A stretch of DNA of 64,000 nt. Origin: Erodium maritimum (lineage: Eukaryota > Streptophyta > Magnoliopsida > Geraniales > Geraniaceae). Below, one piece after another: positions 34,331 through 45,103 of this stretch; position 1 is the first letter of the stretch, and every line of letters begins with the position of its first letter. Made by a program: the position numbers and the translations under genes. The stretch covers positions 51,543,825 to 51,607,824 of the forward strand of contig OY997591.1 in NCBI GenBank assembly GCA_963921825.1, in the 5' to 3' direction. Under the pieces are notes generated by a model. The model saw only the letters and a program-made list of their open reading frames with translations. It was not told the DNA's origin and made no database searches.

Positions 34331-35072
34331 TTTTCGGATTTGGCTCTTCTAATAACTTTTTCCTGAACCAAGCTTTTGCTAGAAGAGAGATTAAATTCAA
34401 GTATTCTAAAACTCTAACTAATCAGATTTCAGATGGTTAAAGCCCCAACTTGTAAGTAAGGCATGAACTCAATTACTCATTTTCATCAAAGCAAGCCATG
34501 AACTCAATCTACTAGCTACTACATGACCCAGTTCAGCAAAACAGTAAGCACAAGACACCTGACCAAAATCCAGCTGATGTCAACATCATCCATGGCTCGA
34601 TTAATCGAGTAAGGACATGCAAGTAGTCTTCATCATGTAATATGAAAACATCCTTAAAACTTGAAGGTATAGAAAGGCTTTCAATCACAACACTCACTAA
34701 ATTGTCTCCAAACTATTTTCTAGTGTAGTGAATTACGAATTTCGTTCTTTAATCACTGCCTTACTCAATGTATACTCTTTCAAGGTATCACAATTTACCG
34801 AACAAGAGAGAACAAAATGGGCATCAGAAAATCTTATTAATCCTTAGTTTTATGTCATTACAAATTCTTCATATCCCCACCCCAATTACTTGTAGCTATT
34901 CTTAGCAGACAAGTACATATCCCCCAAAGCAAGAATCTACAACATAAAACTATGGAAATTGAGCTGAAAATCGTATCGGATTGAATCAACAACAATAAGA
35001 TCAGTCACTCACAGTCACAGATAACAAATAAAATGAAAAGCTCTTAAGAGGAGGAATTGGATCTTCACCACA
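34331..35072. other. Intergenic, convergent gene ends
   Basis: Separates the 3' ends of the EGF-like gene (+) and the isomerase gene (-). No ORF, repeat or transposon end recognised. It should contain the 3' UTR of the isomerase (35072 downwards). Confidence 0.5.
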
Positions 35073-35912
35073 TCACTTGGTCATCAACTCCACTCCATTG
35101 GTTCCGGCGATGATCACAGCAGTTGCCATATCCAAGAACAACCCATGATCCACCACCCCCTCCAACGCGGCAATCTCCTTTCCGGCGGACAACGCGTCCT
35201 TAATGGGCGTCTTGAAATACAAGTCAACGATGTAATTGAAGTTATCAGTAATGTAAGGCTTGCCATCACCATCTACTCTGAGCTTAGCTTCCACTCCCTC
35301 CTCCTTGAACAGACCCTGAAGCCTCACCAAATTGTACTTCCAGCAGAACTGCACAACCTCCACCGGCATGGCTAATCCGCTCCCGCCGAGCCCTGTGACC
35401 AATTTGGTTTCATCGGCGACCACGACGAACTTGTCCGATGCGGCTTCCACCATCTTCTCGCGCAACAGTGCCCCGCCGCGGCCTTTGACCAGATTGAGAT
35501 CTGGGTCGACCTCATCGGCGCCGTCGATGGCGAGATCGAGGCGAGGGTGGTCGTCGAGGATGGAGAGAGGGATGCCGAGAGAGCGGGCTTGCTCCTCGGT
35601 GCGCTTGGAGGTGGGGATGCCCACAATGTCAGTCAATTCCCCGGATTTGAGGAGCTCGCCGAGCTTGGAGACGACGAAGGCGGCGGTGGAGCCGGTGCCG
35701 AGGCCGAGAACCATGCCGCTCTTGACATAGTCGACGGCCTTGTCGGCGGCGAGCTTCTTGAGGTCGTCCTGGGTGAGGGTTGGGGCGGATTGGGCTCTGA
35801 CGGAGATGGGTTTGTGGCGGAGGCGGAGGGAGGTGGGGCGGAGGAGGGAAAGGGTGTTGCCGCGGTGGTGGATTGAGGACAGAGAAGAAAGGGAAGATAA
35901 GGAGGTGGCCAT
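35073..35912 (-). CDS. RPI3: Ribose-5-phosphate isomerase A, chloroplast type
   Basis: 279 residues in one exon. It interconverts ribose 5-phosphate and ribulose 5-phosphate in the Calvin cycle and the plastid pentose phosphate pathway. A Ser/Arg-rich transit peptide (residues 1 to about 45, ending near SVRAQS) precedes the enzyme. RpiA motifs in order: LGLGTGSTAAF (phosphate loop), GIPTSKRTEEQA, DLAIDGADEVDPDLNLVKG (catalytic Asp residues and Lys), RGGALLREK (Glu), VVVADETK. Length fits plant plastid RPI (about 275-280). I chose the ATG at 35912 because an upstream in-frame ATG at 35999 would add 29 hydrophobic residues ahead of a typical MATSLSS transit start. All motifs intact, so it is expected to be functional. 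The symbol follows the single-exon Arabidopsis plastid gene and is by similarity. Confidence 0.93.
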   Translation of the reverse strand: MATSLSSLSSLSSIHHRGNTLSLLRPTSLRLRHKPISVRAQSAPTLTQDDLKKLAADKAVDYVKSGMVLGLGTGSTAAFVVSKLGELLKSGELTDIVGIPTSKRTEEQARSLGIPLSILDDHPRLDLAIDGADEVDPDLNLVKGRGGALLREKMVEAASDKFVVVADETKLVTGLGGSGLAMPVEVVQFCWKYNLVRLQGLFKEEGVEAKLRVDGDGKPYITDNFNYIVDLYFKTPIKDALSAGKEIAALEGVVDHGLFLDMATAVIIAGTNGVELMTK

Positions 35913-36160
35913 GGTTAGGTATAGGTTTTGGAAGGGAGTGAGAGTAGGAGTGATGAAGAAGAAGAGGAATGGATGGAGAATCGGGAAGCAGTGATTCAAA
36001 CCTTAAATTCGTTTGGCTATGGAGGCATATGATCGGATGAGGAAGCTGACCCACAGATAGAGATGCACCTTCTCACCCACCACCGATAATCGGATATTCT
36101 TTTCAACGTCAACCTTCCACCTTTACGGTTTTGCCATTTGGGCCTATAAAAATGACCCAA
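35913..36160 (-). promoter_or_regulatory. Presumed promoter and leader of the isomerase gene
   Basis: Lies directly upstream of the ATG. No clear TATA box is seen on the - strand, which is common for plastid housekeeping genes. The leader is CT-rich. Confidence 0.35.
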
Positions 36161-36384
36161 AATGACAAGTCTGGGTGCCTTCGGTCCGGATCGATTATGT
36201 ATAGAAATCCAGCAAGTGTCTAATCGGTGGGTTAAATTAGGATCCGATTTGACAAATACTATAATGGAGGCCAGATTCGATGAATCAAATCTGATACGTG
36301 GTAGAAGAAAAATTACAGAGACGAGGGAGATAATGAGAAAGGAGAGAGAATAGAAAAGAATCGACGTCGACGAAATTATAGACT

Positions 36385-36497
36385 CAGAGAAAAAAGAATC
36401 GCCAAAAAAGGGAAAAACGTCACTCTTTCTATTTTTTCTTTACTTTGGGCGATTCTTTTGGCCCTCATTGAACTCCACTAGAGATGCTCTAATACTC
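36385..36497. mobile_element. Possible one-ended MITE remnant
   Basis: The segment ends GAGATGCTC followed by TAA, the form of a Harbinger-type right end (inverted: GAGCATCTC), and contains a short inverted pair (AATCGCC-AAAAAAGG and CTTTGGGCGATT). No matching left end was found, so it would be a truncated copy adjoining the intact MITE at 36501. Confidence 0.3.
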
Positions 36498-36500
36498 TAA

Positions 36501-37189
36501 GAGCATGTACAGCGGGTCAAACTGGATGATCAAACCGGAGGATTAAACCGTATGCCAACTATGCAAAATTAAGGGTTGCAATCTTTAAAATAAATTGTGT
36601 TCACAATCTACAATAGTACAAACCGGATGATCAAACCGTATTGTGAGTGGATGCTGACTAGATGCTGAATTGGTATTTTGCTGATATAATTAAATGGTTT
36701 ATTAAAACAATAAACGTTTTATAAAATCGAAATAATTTTTGGTAAAAATAATTAATAATAAAATTAATTAATTGCATTGTATGTTTAATTTCATTGTCGG
36801 GAGCCAGATTCGACCCGAAAAATACTAAAATTTCGTCGAAAACGGACACTGACGAGTTTTACATTTTAGATAAAAAAAATATTGGGTCCATTTTAAATAT
36901 TGCGTAATATTTGTTATAGTGTAGAATTATCTATTTATATTTTAATTTTGGACTTATCTTATTTAGTTAAATCTGATTTTACATATTTTTATAATAAAAA
37001 ATCGGGATGACCACATGTCGCAACACGGATGGCTGACGCACGAATCAGATCGAACGACCCACGAACCAGAAATACGGTTCGGGGTTCGCAAAAATGGTTC
37101 CCTATAATGGGTCGAACCGTGACCCACGAACCGTATTTATACAGTTCGGTTCGCCAAAACATGCACGGTGCGTAGCACTATGCATGCTC
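36501..37189. mobile_element. Harbinger MITE with TAA target duplication
   Basis: 689 bp. Left end GAGCATGTACAGCGG, right end (inverted) GAGCATGCATAGTGC, flanked by TAA at 36498-36500 and 37190-37192. The interior is AT-rich; 36640-36760 resembles 19040-19160 in the split Harbinger element, so the two are relatives. Subterminal direct and inverted copies of GGTTCG/CGAACC lie at 37050-37165. No ORF1 or transposase remains. Confidence 0.8.
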
Positions 37190-37259
37190 TAATACATGTT
37201 CTAATTATTACTTCTTTATAACCAAAAGGTACGATTCAGAATATAATACATTTTTTTCA

Positions 37260-37450
37260 GGGCTTCATGTTAGGCAAATCTGAAGATTTGGCCTCTATGT
37301 TTGTAATTTTTGTTTGTTGTGTTATTGTTTTTTCCCCTTGGGATTTCCTTGTTGAAATGCCCTTCTCTGTATTCTTGGGGGTTCGTCCCTTTGGCTTTGT
37401 TCTTTTTCCAAAGACAAGGTCTATCTCTTTATTTGTTGATCCAAAAAAGG
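37260..37450 (+). mobile_element. Possible retroposon 3' end
   Basis: The order of a T-rich run, GGTTCGTCCCTTTGGC, then TTTATTTGTTGATCC and an A-run resembles 3' tails of plant LINEs. The match is by general form only; no target duplication was seen. Confidence 0.3.
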
Positions 37451-38030
37451 ATGGATCTAAACCAGCTCATTAGGTATAGTATTCAGTATGTCAACTACTA
37501 AACAACTTAAATAATAATTCTTTGATAAATTGGGGATGAGTTGATAAATGAGTTTACCGAATATTTCATGAATAATTGTGCTCTTAGAAACCCCGGGCCA
37601 CAAGCGAAAATAGAGATATGAAAACAATTCTATTGTTTGGGAGAAAATTGGTTGGAAGAGAGAAAAAATGGTTTCTTTTTCACGACAACTATGATATTCT
37701 CTGAAGGACATATTCATACTTAAATGGGTTTAAAAATAATTCCCAATAATCTTTCACATGATTTAGATCCATTCAATCAAGAAAGCTTCTAAATTACTTT
37801 TATACTTGATTAATAGAATGGAAGAAATCAAAATGCAATCCGGTAAGAACAGAAAATAAAAAGTTGTTGACGAGGTCCCGATCATTATTCCCATCTCAAA
37901 AGGTTTCGGAGTATTGGATCGTCACTTGACCTAAATACACTGGATGCTACATAGTTATGGAGCTAAACTGGATATTGTCTTCATCCGAAATAGTTTTTTC
38001 AAATTCTCTAGTGATTCAAATGCAATAGAT
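37451..38030. other. Host intergenic DNA, no gene seen
   Basis: AT-rich, and frames are short. This is the sequence into which the retroposon at 38048-41993 inserted; it resumes at 42014. Confidence 0.4.
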
Positions 38031-40589
38031 TACTTTTTGTTGGACTTTTTTTTTATCAGCAAAGCAAATTTAGATAAAGTGATCTCTGAAGAGGAGACCA
38101 AGTGATGATACAAGGAAGAGTGATCCCATGGGAACCTCACAACACAACCTTCAACAAACTGAGGGGATTACAAGAAGAACAACCAGTAACACAAGAAAAC
38201 CCCAAACAACAGGGAAGAAGAACCAATAGAACTAAACCACTGGTAAACAAATACACAAGTAGAATTCAACCTTGATGCGCAACACAGAAAAACAGAAGTA
38301 AAAACTCATACCAAAACCAGAGGATACAACCCCTTTACCTTGAAAGAAAGGAAACCCTAACCCAAAATGGCACTACCTGGCTGAACCCCTGCCTTCTGGA
38401 GTGGGTAAACATCACCCGAGAAACTCGCCGGCGGCCAACACCGAGAACCGGCAAGCTCGAACCAACAACGGCCGAGAAGAAGCGAAGGTAGAGGATCGGA
38501 GGAGTAAGAGCCAAGAAAAGGAAAAGGATCCAATCAACCCAAGGAAGAAGGAGAAATACCTCTTAGTCACACTAACCCCGCCTGAAATCCACAGAACCGA
38601 CTAGAAATCAGTCCATCCCTCGCCGGCCAACACCAGACGAGGGTCCAAGGAGTGAATCCGAGGAAAGGATCGGCTTTTCAGCCGAAATCCAACCTGGCCG
38701 AGATTCAGGCCAAAAGGCCTCCATCCACTTTGCCAGCTCCGAAGAAAACAAGCCACAGCCGCTACCGGAGAGAGGAGACGAGGCCAAGCAAGGACCGAGA
38801 CGAGCTTCACCAGTAGATCGGAGAAAATGGAGGACCGGCTCTGCAACAATCCCCATTAAGAGGTAGGGGAAAGCACTCCCACGAACAGATATGCACCTCT
38901 CTTCTCTTCCCTTCACCCCACAGAGCCAGTAGTGAGAAAACCCTAGATCCACTCCGATCTTGCCAAAGAGGCCGAAGAAACGACTCCCACAACAGATCTG
39001 GGGTCGGACTACCGGCGTGGGGTGAAGCAACCTATAGATCTGAACTTCACGGCCTGAGAGGTTAGGGATGAAAGGGGGAAAGAGGGGAAATGGTGGCTAG
39101 AAAAAGAAGGAAGCAAAGGAAGGACAGGGGAAGACAAGGGGTGTAAGAACCACTCCCGGTCAACGCCAGTCAAATCAGCGAAAAACGGGAAAATTTAAAA
39201 TTTTGGGACAGACATCTAAATGAACCTAATCTCGACCCCGAGGATCATATCGGACTTAAGTTGACCCCGATATCGACCAAAGTGAGTTCTGGGGGACTCA
39301 GGGCAACTGTTTGACCAATTTGGGAAATGTTGACTTTTTGCTGTAAAAGTCAACCGAGCGACGTTTTGGTCCGTTCGAGGCCCATTTTGGATCCAAAAAG
39401 CTTAGCTGTCATTACAACGGTCTTAGTTGGGTCGTTTCCTTTTAGCCCGTGAAATTTCGTAATTTCTTGGAAAATGGGTCCGTTCGGGGCCCGAAACGGT
39501 CGAATTTCGCGAATCTGATAGAAAAATATCTACAAAGTTATTTGTTTAAAGGGTGGGACCCACTTGCCACTTGTCACACAAGTGGTGGTGTTAGGTATTT
39601 TTGAACAAAACAAAAGGAAGAAGCATAGGGGTGTTCGGCTATTAATAGAAAAAAAGGAGAAATAGAGAGAGAAAGGAGAGAGAAGAAGAGAAGGAGAAAA
39701 GGAAAAGGAAAAAGAGAAGAAATGTTAGGGTTGTGGATTTTCCCGATGATCCAACCAACGGATCGTCTCAACGATTGAAGAATCGAGCTCCCATCGTCAT
39801 TCCCTACGGTGAGAACCTATTCGATTCTCGTTTTGGTACGTTTGAACGTTAGGGTTTGTGTTTAAACGAGTTAAATATGGATGAGTTGAGGTGTGGGGTT
39901 CGTTGGGGACGTTTTGGAGCAAAAATGACCGGAGGCTCGGGGGAGCTCCGGCCACCGTGGGTGGTGGCTGGCCGGAGCTGGGACCGGCCACCACAGTGGC
40001 GAACCGGTCCAACCAACCACGCTAGTGGTGGCCGGGTGGGGCCCACGTGTCAGGTCTCGGGTTTTTCGTGTTCGGGTGGCTTTGGACGATCCCCGGATCG
40101 AATTATGGAATTAAATTATGAAAGTTGGAAATTTCGGGTTTAGAAACTTTAAACGCGAATTAAATCGCTCGGAAGTCGGAAATTGATTCCTTCGATTGCA
40201 TTGGAACCCTTTAATTATTCTAAGATCGTAGAAACGAAAACGGGAATTTTCAGAGCCCCGGAAGGGCGTTTTCCAATCCCAGGCAGATTCGCCGAGCCGG
40301 GCGAATCGGGCCTTTCCGGGCCCGTTGTTGACAATGTCGAGTAATTGGGAAGTTTTGGAGTGATCGACATTACCGGGGTTGCTTTTGGGCGTCTAATTTA
40401 TTAAAATTCAGCTTTGCCTGCGAACTAAAAAAGTGTTTTAATTGTGTTCTTGTTAGATCGTACCGTCGACCGCGGAAATGGGAGGCTAGGCGAGTGATCG
40501 CGAGCACGCTGGAGCTTGGGCGTGGACTTTTGGGAAAGCGTTATGAGGTAGGAAAAAGTAGCCGAATCTCGACCTTGACTAGGGAAAGT

Positions 40590-40765
40590 TAACAGTAGAA
40601 ATGCATGTGACACTTAGTGGTGTCATAGGATAAGTAAATTTATCGAACAATATAAATGCAGGCGACACTTAGTGGTGTCGTAGGATACGTGAACGTATCG
40701 AACAATAGAAATGCATGTGACACTTAGTAGTGTCGTAGGATAAGTGAACATATCGAACCTTAGAA
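40590..40765. repeat. Three 58-bp tandem units in the solo LTR
   Basis: The unit runs from GAAATGCATGTGACAC through GTGTCGTAGGATA to ATCGAAC. The same array, inverted, is present in both element-B LTRs (55020-55195 and 61390-61565), so it is ancestral to the family. Confidence 0.8.
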
Positions 40766-40974
40766 ATACTTGTGGCTTTTGGTTGTGCCCGTAGGTTGAT
40801 TAAATTGTTTGTGTTTGTGGGTGGCCATGAGTGCATGTGGGGAGTTGAACCCGTTTTGGTTGAGTGACTTGCCAAGTGGTAGTTAGTCGTGTTGTCGTAT
40901 TTTCCTTCTATTTGCGGGGTTTTGTGTGTTATTTGGTTGTGACTGTGATTGTTCTGGTGATGACTGTTGAGCTA

Positions 40975-41335
40975 TGCTTGTGGGTGTGTCGTACCCTCCG
41001 GTGCACGGTCGGTAAAGTGCTGAGGGTTGTGGTTCCCGTCAGGTGCGTCGTACCTTCCGGCGCGTGATCGGTAAAGTGTGAGGTTAGAGTTGTGCCCGAG
41101 GGGTGTGTTGTACCCTCCAATGCGTGGTCGGTAAAGAGTAGAGGGTTGTGGTCCCCGTAGGTGTGTAGCACCTTCCGACGCGTGATTGGTAAAGTGTGAG
41201 GCTGGATTTATGCCCGAGGGGTGTGTCGTACCCTCCGGTGCACGGTCGGTAAAGAGCAGAGGGTTGTGGTCCCCGTCAGGTGTGTGGCACCTTCCGGCGC
41301 GTGATCGGTAAAGTGCTGAGGCTTGTGGTTGTGGT
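40975..41335. repeat. Minisatellite specific to the solo LTR
   Basis: About six copies of a 59-bp unit with GTACCCTCCGGTGC and GGTCGGTAAAG blocks. In the element-B LTRs the related ACTTTACCGATGGTCAGCCGG sequence occurs only once or twice (54110-54350; 60270-60410), and a different unit was amplified there. Confidence 0.8.
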
Positions 41336-42088
41336 TTGCGTGACATTGATCACTTCTGTGTTGTTGTGTGCTTTGAGGTCGTCATTACGGTGTCGGGTCT
41401 ACATTACGGGTACGGGTGGTTAGATGGATGGGGAAAGTAACAGTTTTCGTGTGACAGTCAGGTTATTTGAGTTTGGGGATAGTAGTCCCCGGTGTTTTGT
41501 TTGTTGTCGGTGTTCCGACATTTCTACTAGTATGCCGTAGTCAGTCTGGTATCCGTGGTGGTGAGCGAACGCTCACCCTAGTTGCTTTTCCTACAGGTAC
41601 TGGTCGCGAGGCGGACTAGGGGGAACTCTCGAAGCTTGAAGAGCTAGGAGCGGGAGTCCGGGTTTTGGGGAGTTTAGCGACGTACGCTTTGGTTTTTGTC
41701 CGCTTGTTTTGGACGTATTTTAAGTTGTAAAATATTATTTTGATTAACTCAAAGTGGTGATTTTAAGCGGTTTTATTAAAATGTTTGAAAATTGTTTTAT
41801 TGTTTCACCGTTTGCATTCCGGGTTCGGTCCTGCCGAATTCGGGGCATGACAAGGGGCACCGCCGATAACCTCTGTGAGAGGAGATCACCGACGGTGGAG
41901 GGAAGCGCTGCTCGACTGGGACGAAGCGAAGAAGAAGGATGTTTCTAGAGAGAGGGATAAGCCTCTCTCTCTAGAACTTATAAGACCAACTAATACTTTT
42001 TTTTGTTGGACTTAATGTAATGTAGATTTATGATAAGAAGATGAATGAGCGACATGTTCTTGAAATCGACGACGAAAAGGCTTTGTTG

Positions 42089-44442
42089 TTTGATTCCATA
42101 TGTCCTTCATCGATGATATGGGGTCACAGTCGAACAATGACATTTGTAGGCCCAAAAGAAAAGGTTTTGGTTTGGGGAAATTGTAGCTATTCGCTCTCAC
42201 CGATCCCTTTTGCAACCCTAACCGTCTTTCGCGATCTCCTCTTTTCCCACCGGCGACGTCATGGTTTTCGGCCATGGACGTTGCCGATGGTGACCCTCTT
42301 CTTCCATCCTTCTTCTCTTCTACTCTTTTACCCGTTCTTCCTCGGTTTTCTTCTTCCTTCGTCCTTGTGTTGTTGTTCGTTCCTTTGCAACAATTTAGCA
42401 CACTTCTAGTTCGTGTGTGGCCGGCATTGTCGCTGGGATTGGTTCTAGTCGACTTGGTCGGCTGTGGAACTAGTGCAGGTCGTGCTAGTTGGACCTCGAC
42501 GTGGGGTAGGAGTTGAGGTGGGGTCCGATCTCGACCCTTCCTCTCAAATCCGTTCTTTCCGGCCAGTTCTTCAACGGAAATCCTCTGGAGTTGCGGTCCA
42601 AGCTCACTTTTGCAAGTCGACGGCCAGGTTTGCAAGAGATCTAGTTTGGTTTCTCGGTTAGACCTTGGCCAGACGGGACGTAAGCTCGGCCGATGACGAG
42701 TGCCTCGACGATTCTGGATCTGGTTTGTAGTTCGGGTCGGATTCAGGTCCGGTTTTGGGTCGGCTTGGTATGGTATGGTATGGTATGGTTCGGCCTGGTA
42801 TGGGTTTGGGCCAGGGTATGGATCAGGTTGGATCTGGGTCGGTTTTAGGTCGGGTTAATCCGACCCGGCTGCCCAGATTATGCCCAATTATGTTGGGATC
42901 TTGAGTCCTCTTCTCGGCCCCTGGGTTTTGGTCTTCACGAGTTTGGGTGCGGTGTCACCGGCTCTGCTGTCTCGTCGGATTCTACGCGTGTTCATTGTCT
43001 CCTTTCACCTGCACCATGTCGGGATGGACATAGACTCGGTCGTGTCTCTGCTCAGGTTTTTTCCCCTTTGTTTGTTCTTATTTTGGTCATGAGCTTTGTT
43101 GGTGGTTCGTTCGATGCTGAACGGCGATCGGTGATTCGCTTTTTGGCGGGAGCCTTTTTGGGTGTTCGGGTCCTATTGTTTTGGACTCTCTAGCGAAAGT
43201 GGGGGTGCTTGGGTGCGCGGGCATCAACTTGGTTCATGACTAGGAATGGTTGCTTTGGTCGATCGATGTTCGTCTTGGTGGCTATGACGTGCCGATCGTT
43301 TTTATGGTAGTGGTCTCCATCAAACTTGTCTTAGGTGGTGACTTATGTTTCAATTTATTCTGGGCTGGGGTTGGTTCATGCTCGATATGATTACACGCCT
43401 TCCCCTTCGGTTCCTCGCTTGGTGTTGACCAGTAAGGGGTTACCGATCACGATATCGGAACGCTCAGCTCGACAGCCCCAGTCTCAGATCTTGTTTCATT
43501 TGTGCTACCGATTACTAGGAGTCAAAGCTTGTTCAGTGCGGCCTTTATTGTGGTGTTGCCCCTCTCAACAACAGTTGGTGACAATTCAGTTTGGGCAGGT
43601 GTTGGCTCGTGCTCAGTATAATTACAGACCTTCCCTCTTGGGTCCTCGCCTGGTGTTGGCCAACGAGGGGTTACCGATCTCGGTTTCAGAACGCTCAACT
43701 CGAGTTTCAGCGTCGAATTTCTAGATCGTTTGGTGCGGCTACTTGCTTGGAGGTCTGAGCTCGTACTCGGTAGAAATACTGGTCCTCCCCCTTTGGCCCT
43801 TTTCTCTGTATCGACCAGAATTGGGTTATGGTGGACTGAGTTCGAGCTCCTTCGTCTGGTAATCTCTTTTCCCTATTTGTTATGCTGACTTCTCTCTTCC
43901 TCTCCCCCTTCTCTTAACGATTGGTCTTCGCTTCTTCTCGTCTCCGGAGTGGATCAAGCTCATCGGTTGATGGTATTGGCCGCCGACGAGGGTTAAGGCC
44001 TTTGTGTCTTCTTAGAAACCAATCGTTTGACTGAGGGGGAATAGGGAATTGTTCAGCTCCGACAAGGGAAGGGTTAAGTTTTTATCGGTTCATTTGCTTC
44101 ACTGCTGGAAGCCCTACCTTTTTGTGCTTCAAATTGGTTAAATCTGGATTTTTAGATCTTTTGTTTTCGTTCTTTACACTTCATGGTTGTTAGATTTGGG
44201 TATTAGACCCAGTTTTTTGTTTGTTGGCTTCCTGCGTTAAGCGGTTAGTGTTTCATTTCTGGATTATTATGTTTGTTGGCTTCATATGTGAAGCGGATTG
44301 GTTCCTTCTTTAGGTTATGTTTCTTTGGTTGTATTTTTCTGGTTCTTCCCTTGTTGACTGTTCTTGTATCCTGCCTTATAACTCCTCTTTATCTTTAAAA
44401 GAGATTTAATTTAAATTTGTTTTGCTAATAAAAAAAAACAAA
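42089..44442 (+). mobile_element. Retroposon, 2.35 kb, with 15-bp target duplication
   Basis: GAAAAGGCTTTGTTG occurs at 42074-42088 and at 44443-44457, flanking the unit. The 3' end is TTTGCTAATAAAAAAAAACAAA. The 3' block TTTGCT(G/A)AT plus A-run resembles the tail of the retroposon at 38048. No frame shows ORF1, endonuclease or RT features. It contains a TATGG short repeat (42768-42790) and three diverged copies of a coding-like module (43360-43830). Confidence 0.8.
43361..43835. repeat. Three diverged copies of a module inside the retroposon
   Basis: The block TGGGC(T/A)GG(G/T)GTTGG...GCTCG/AGTAT...ATTACA...GGGGTTACCGATC...GAACGCTCA is seen at 43361-43495 and 43592-43710 (231-bp offset), with a weaker third copy at about 43755-43835. 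Confidence 0.6.
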
Positions 44443-44457
44443 GAAAAGGCTTTGTTG

Positions 44458-45103
44458 CTCGATATTGCACCTAAACTTACTGATTCTCTTCGGTGGTTCG
44501 AACCCATTAGACGCGGAAAAAAATTGGAGTTTAAAACTTGAGTTAGCTGTGAATAATGTGAGGTGAAAAACTGAACGATATAGTTTTTACACATTTATTT
44601 TACATCAAAAATGCATTTTTAATCAACTAGTTGTTTGAGTTTTTTCCCCAAAAAAGTGGACTAAGTGGACCTCTCGAATATTTGCTGATTGTTGTTGACG
44701 TATTTAAGATACGTCGGGATTTGGATGATTCGTCCGGACACTCGTGGATTCACCCAGACTCGTTCAAGCCATCTTAATCTCCACCAATCATCCAACCTTT
44801 CCCCCATTCCTCCAGCCGATTCCCATTTTGTTTGGCAATCGCCCATGCCGATTCATCCACATTGAAGCTGCTCTTATGGGAGTTCAGTTGGAACCTCTCT
44901 TGCAAGAATGCTGCTTTTGGGAGCTAACTATAGTTTGAGTGCAAAGACAATTTAAACATCAGCAGACCAAAAACAATACAACGCTTATCTGTACAAATAT
45001 AAAAATCATATTACAGTAGAGACAGGATCCATAAAATTTGTACATTACTCTTATAAAAGAACCACCACAAAACACTGCTGCTATTCCCATCATCTTCACT
45101 GCG
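44458..45103. other. Host DNA downstream of the AHL gene
   Basis: Follows the right target duplication of the retroposon. No gene seen. It should contain the 3' UTR of the AHL gene near its right end. Confidence 0.4.

Larger units (their letters stand above)
39142..41852 (+). repeat. Solo LTR of the element-B family
   Basis: 2,711 bp, starting TGTAAGAACC and ending GGGGCATGACA, flanked by AGGGG at 39137-39141 and 41853-41857 (5-bp target duplication). The first 100 bases match the inverted end of the LTR at 59589-63022 closely. No internal region is present, so it arose by recombination between the two LTRs of a former full element. It has its own minisatellite at 40975-41335. Confidence 0.92.
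38048..41993 (-). mobile_element. Retroposon with 17-20 bp target duplication, split by a solo LTR
   Basis: The - strand 3' end is an A-tract at 38048-38054 preceded by a TTTGCTTTGCTGAT block. The flanks TACTTTTTGTTGGACTT (38031-38047) and the same sequence with a longer T-run (41994-42013) are the target duplication. Without the solo LTR (39142-41852) and its duplication the body is about 1.2 kb. A 140-codon - strand frame (39030-38608) has no recognised domain. It is non-autonomous: no RT or EN. Confidence 0.75.

Noticed and set aside
35145..35994. Long + strand frames opposite the isomerase (e.g. 35332-35730, 35547-35876)
   Set aside because: They are antisense shadows of a GC-rich conserved coding exon and have no domain of their own.
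35910..35999. Upstream in-frame ATG of the isomerase at 35999
   Set aside because: The extra 29 residues are hydrophobic and unlike a transit peptide, while the ATG at 35912 opens a typical Ser-rich plastid transit sequence.
37451..38030. Possible organelle-derived insertion
   Set aside because: Composition and short frames suggested plastid DNA at first sight, but I could not recognise any plastid or mitochondrial gene.
39574..39771. CT/AG-rich frames in the solo LTR and in both B LTRs (56065-56250)
   Set aside because: Low-complexity purine/pyrimidine tracts in the LTR leader, not proteins.
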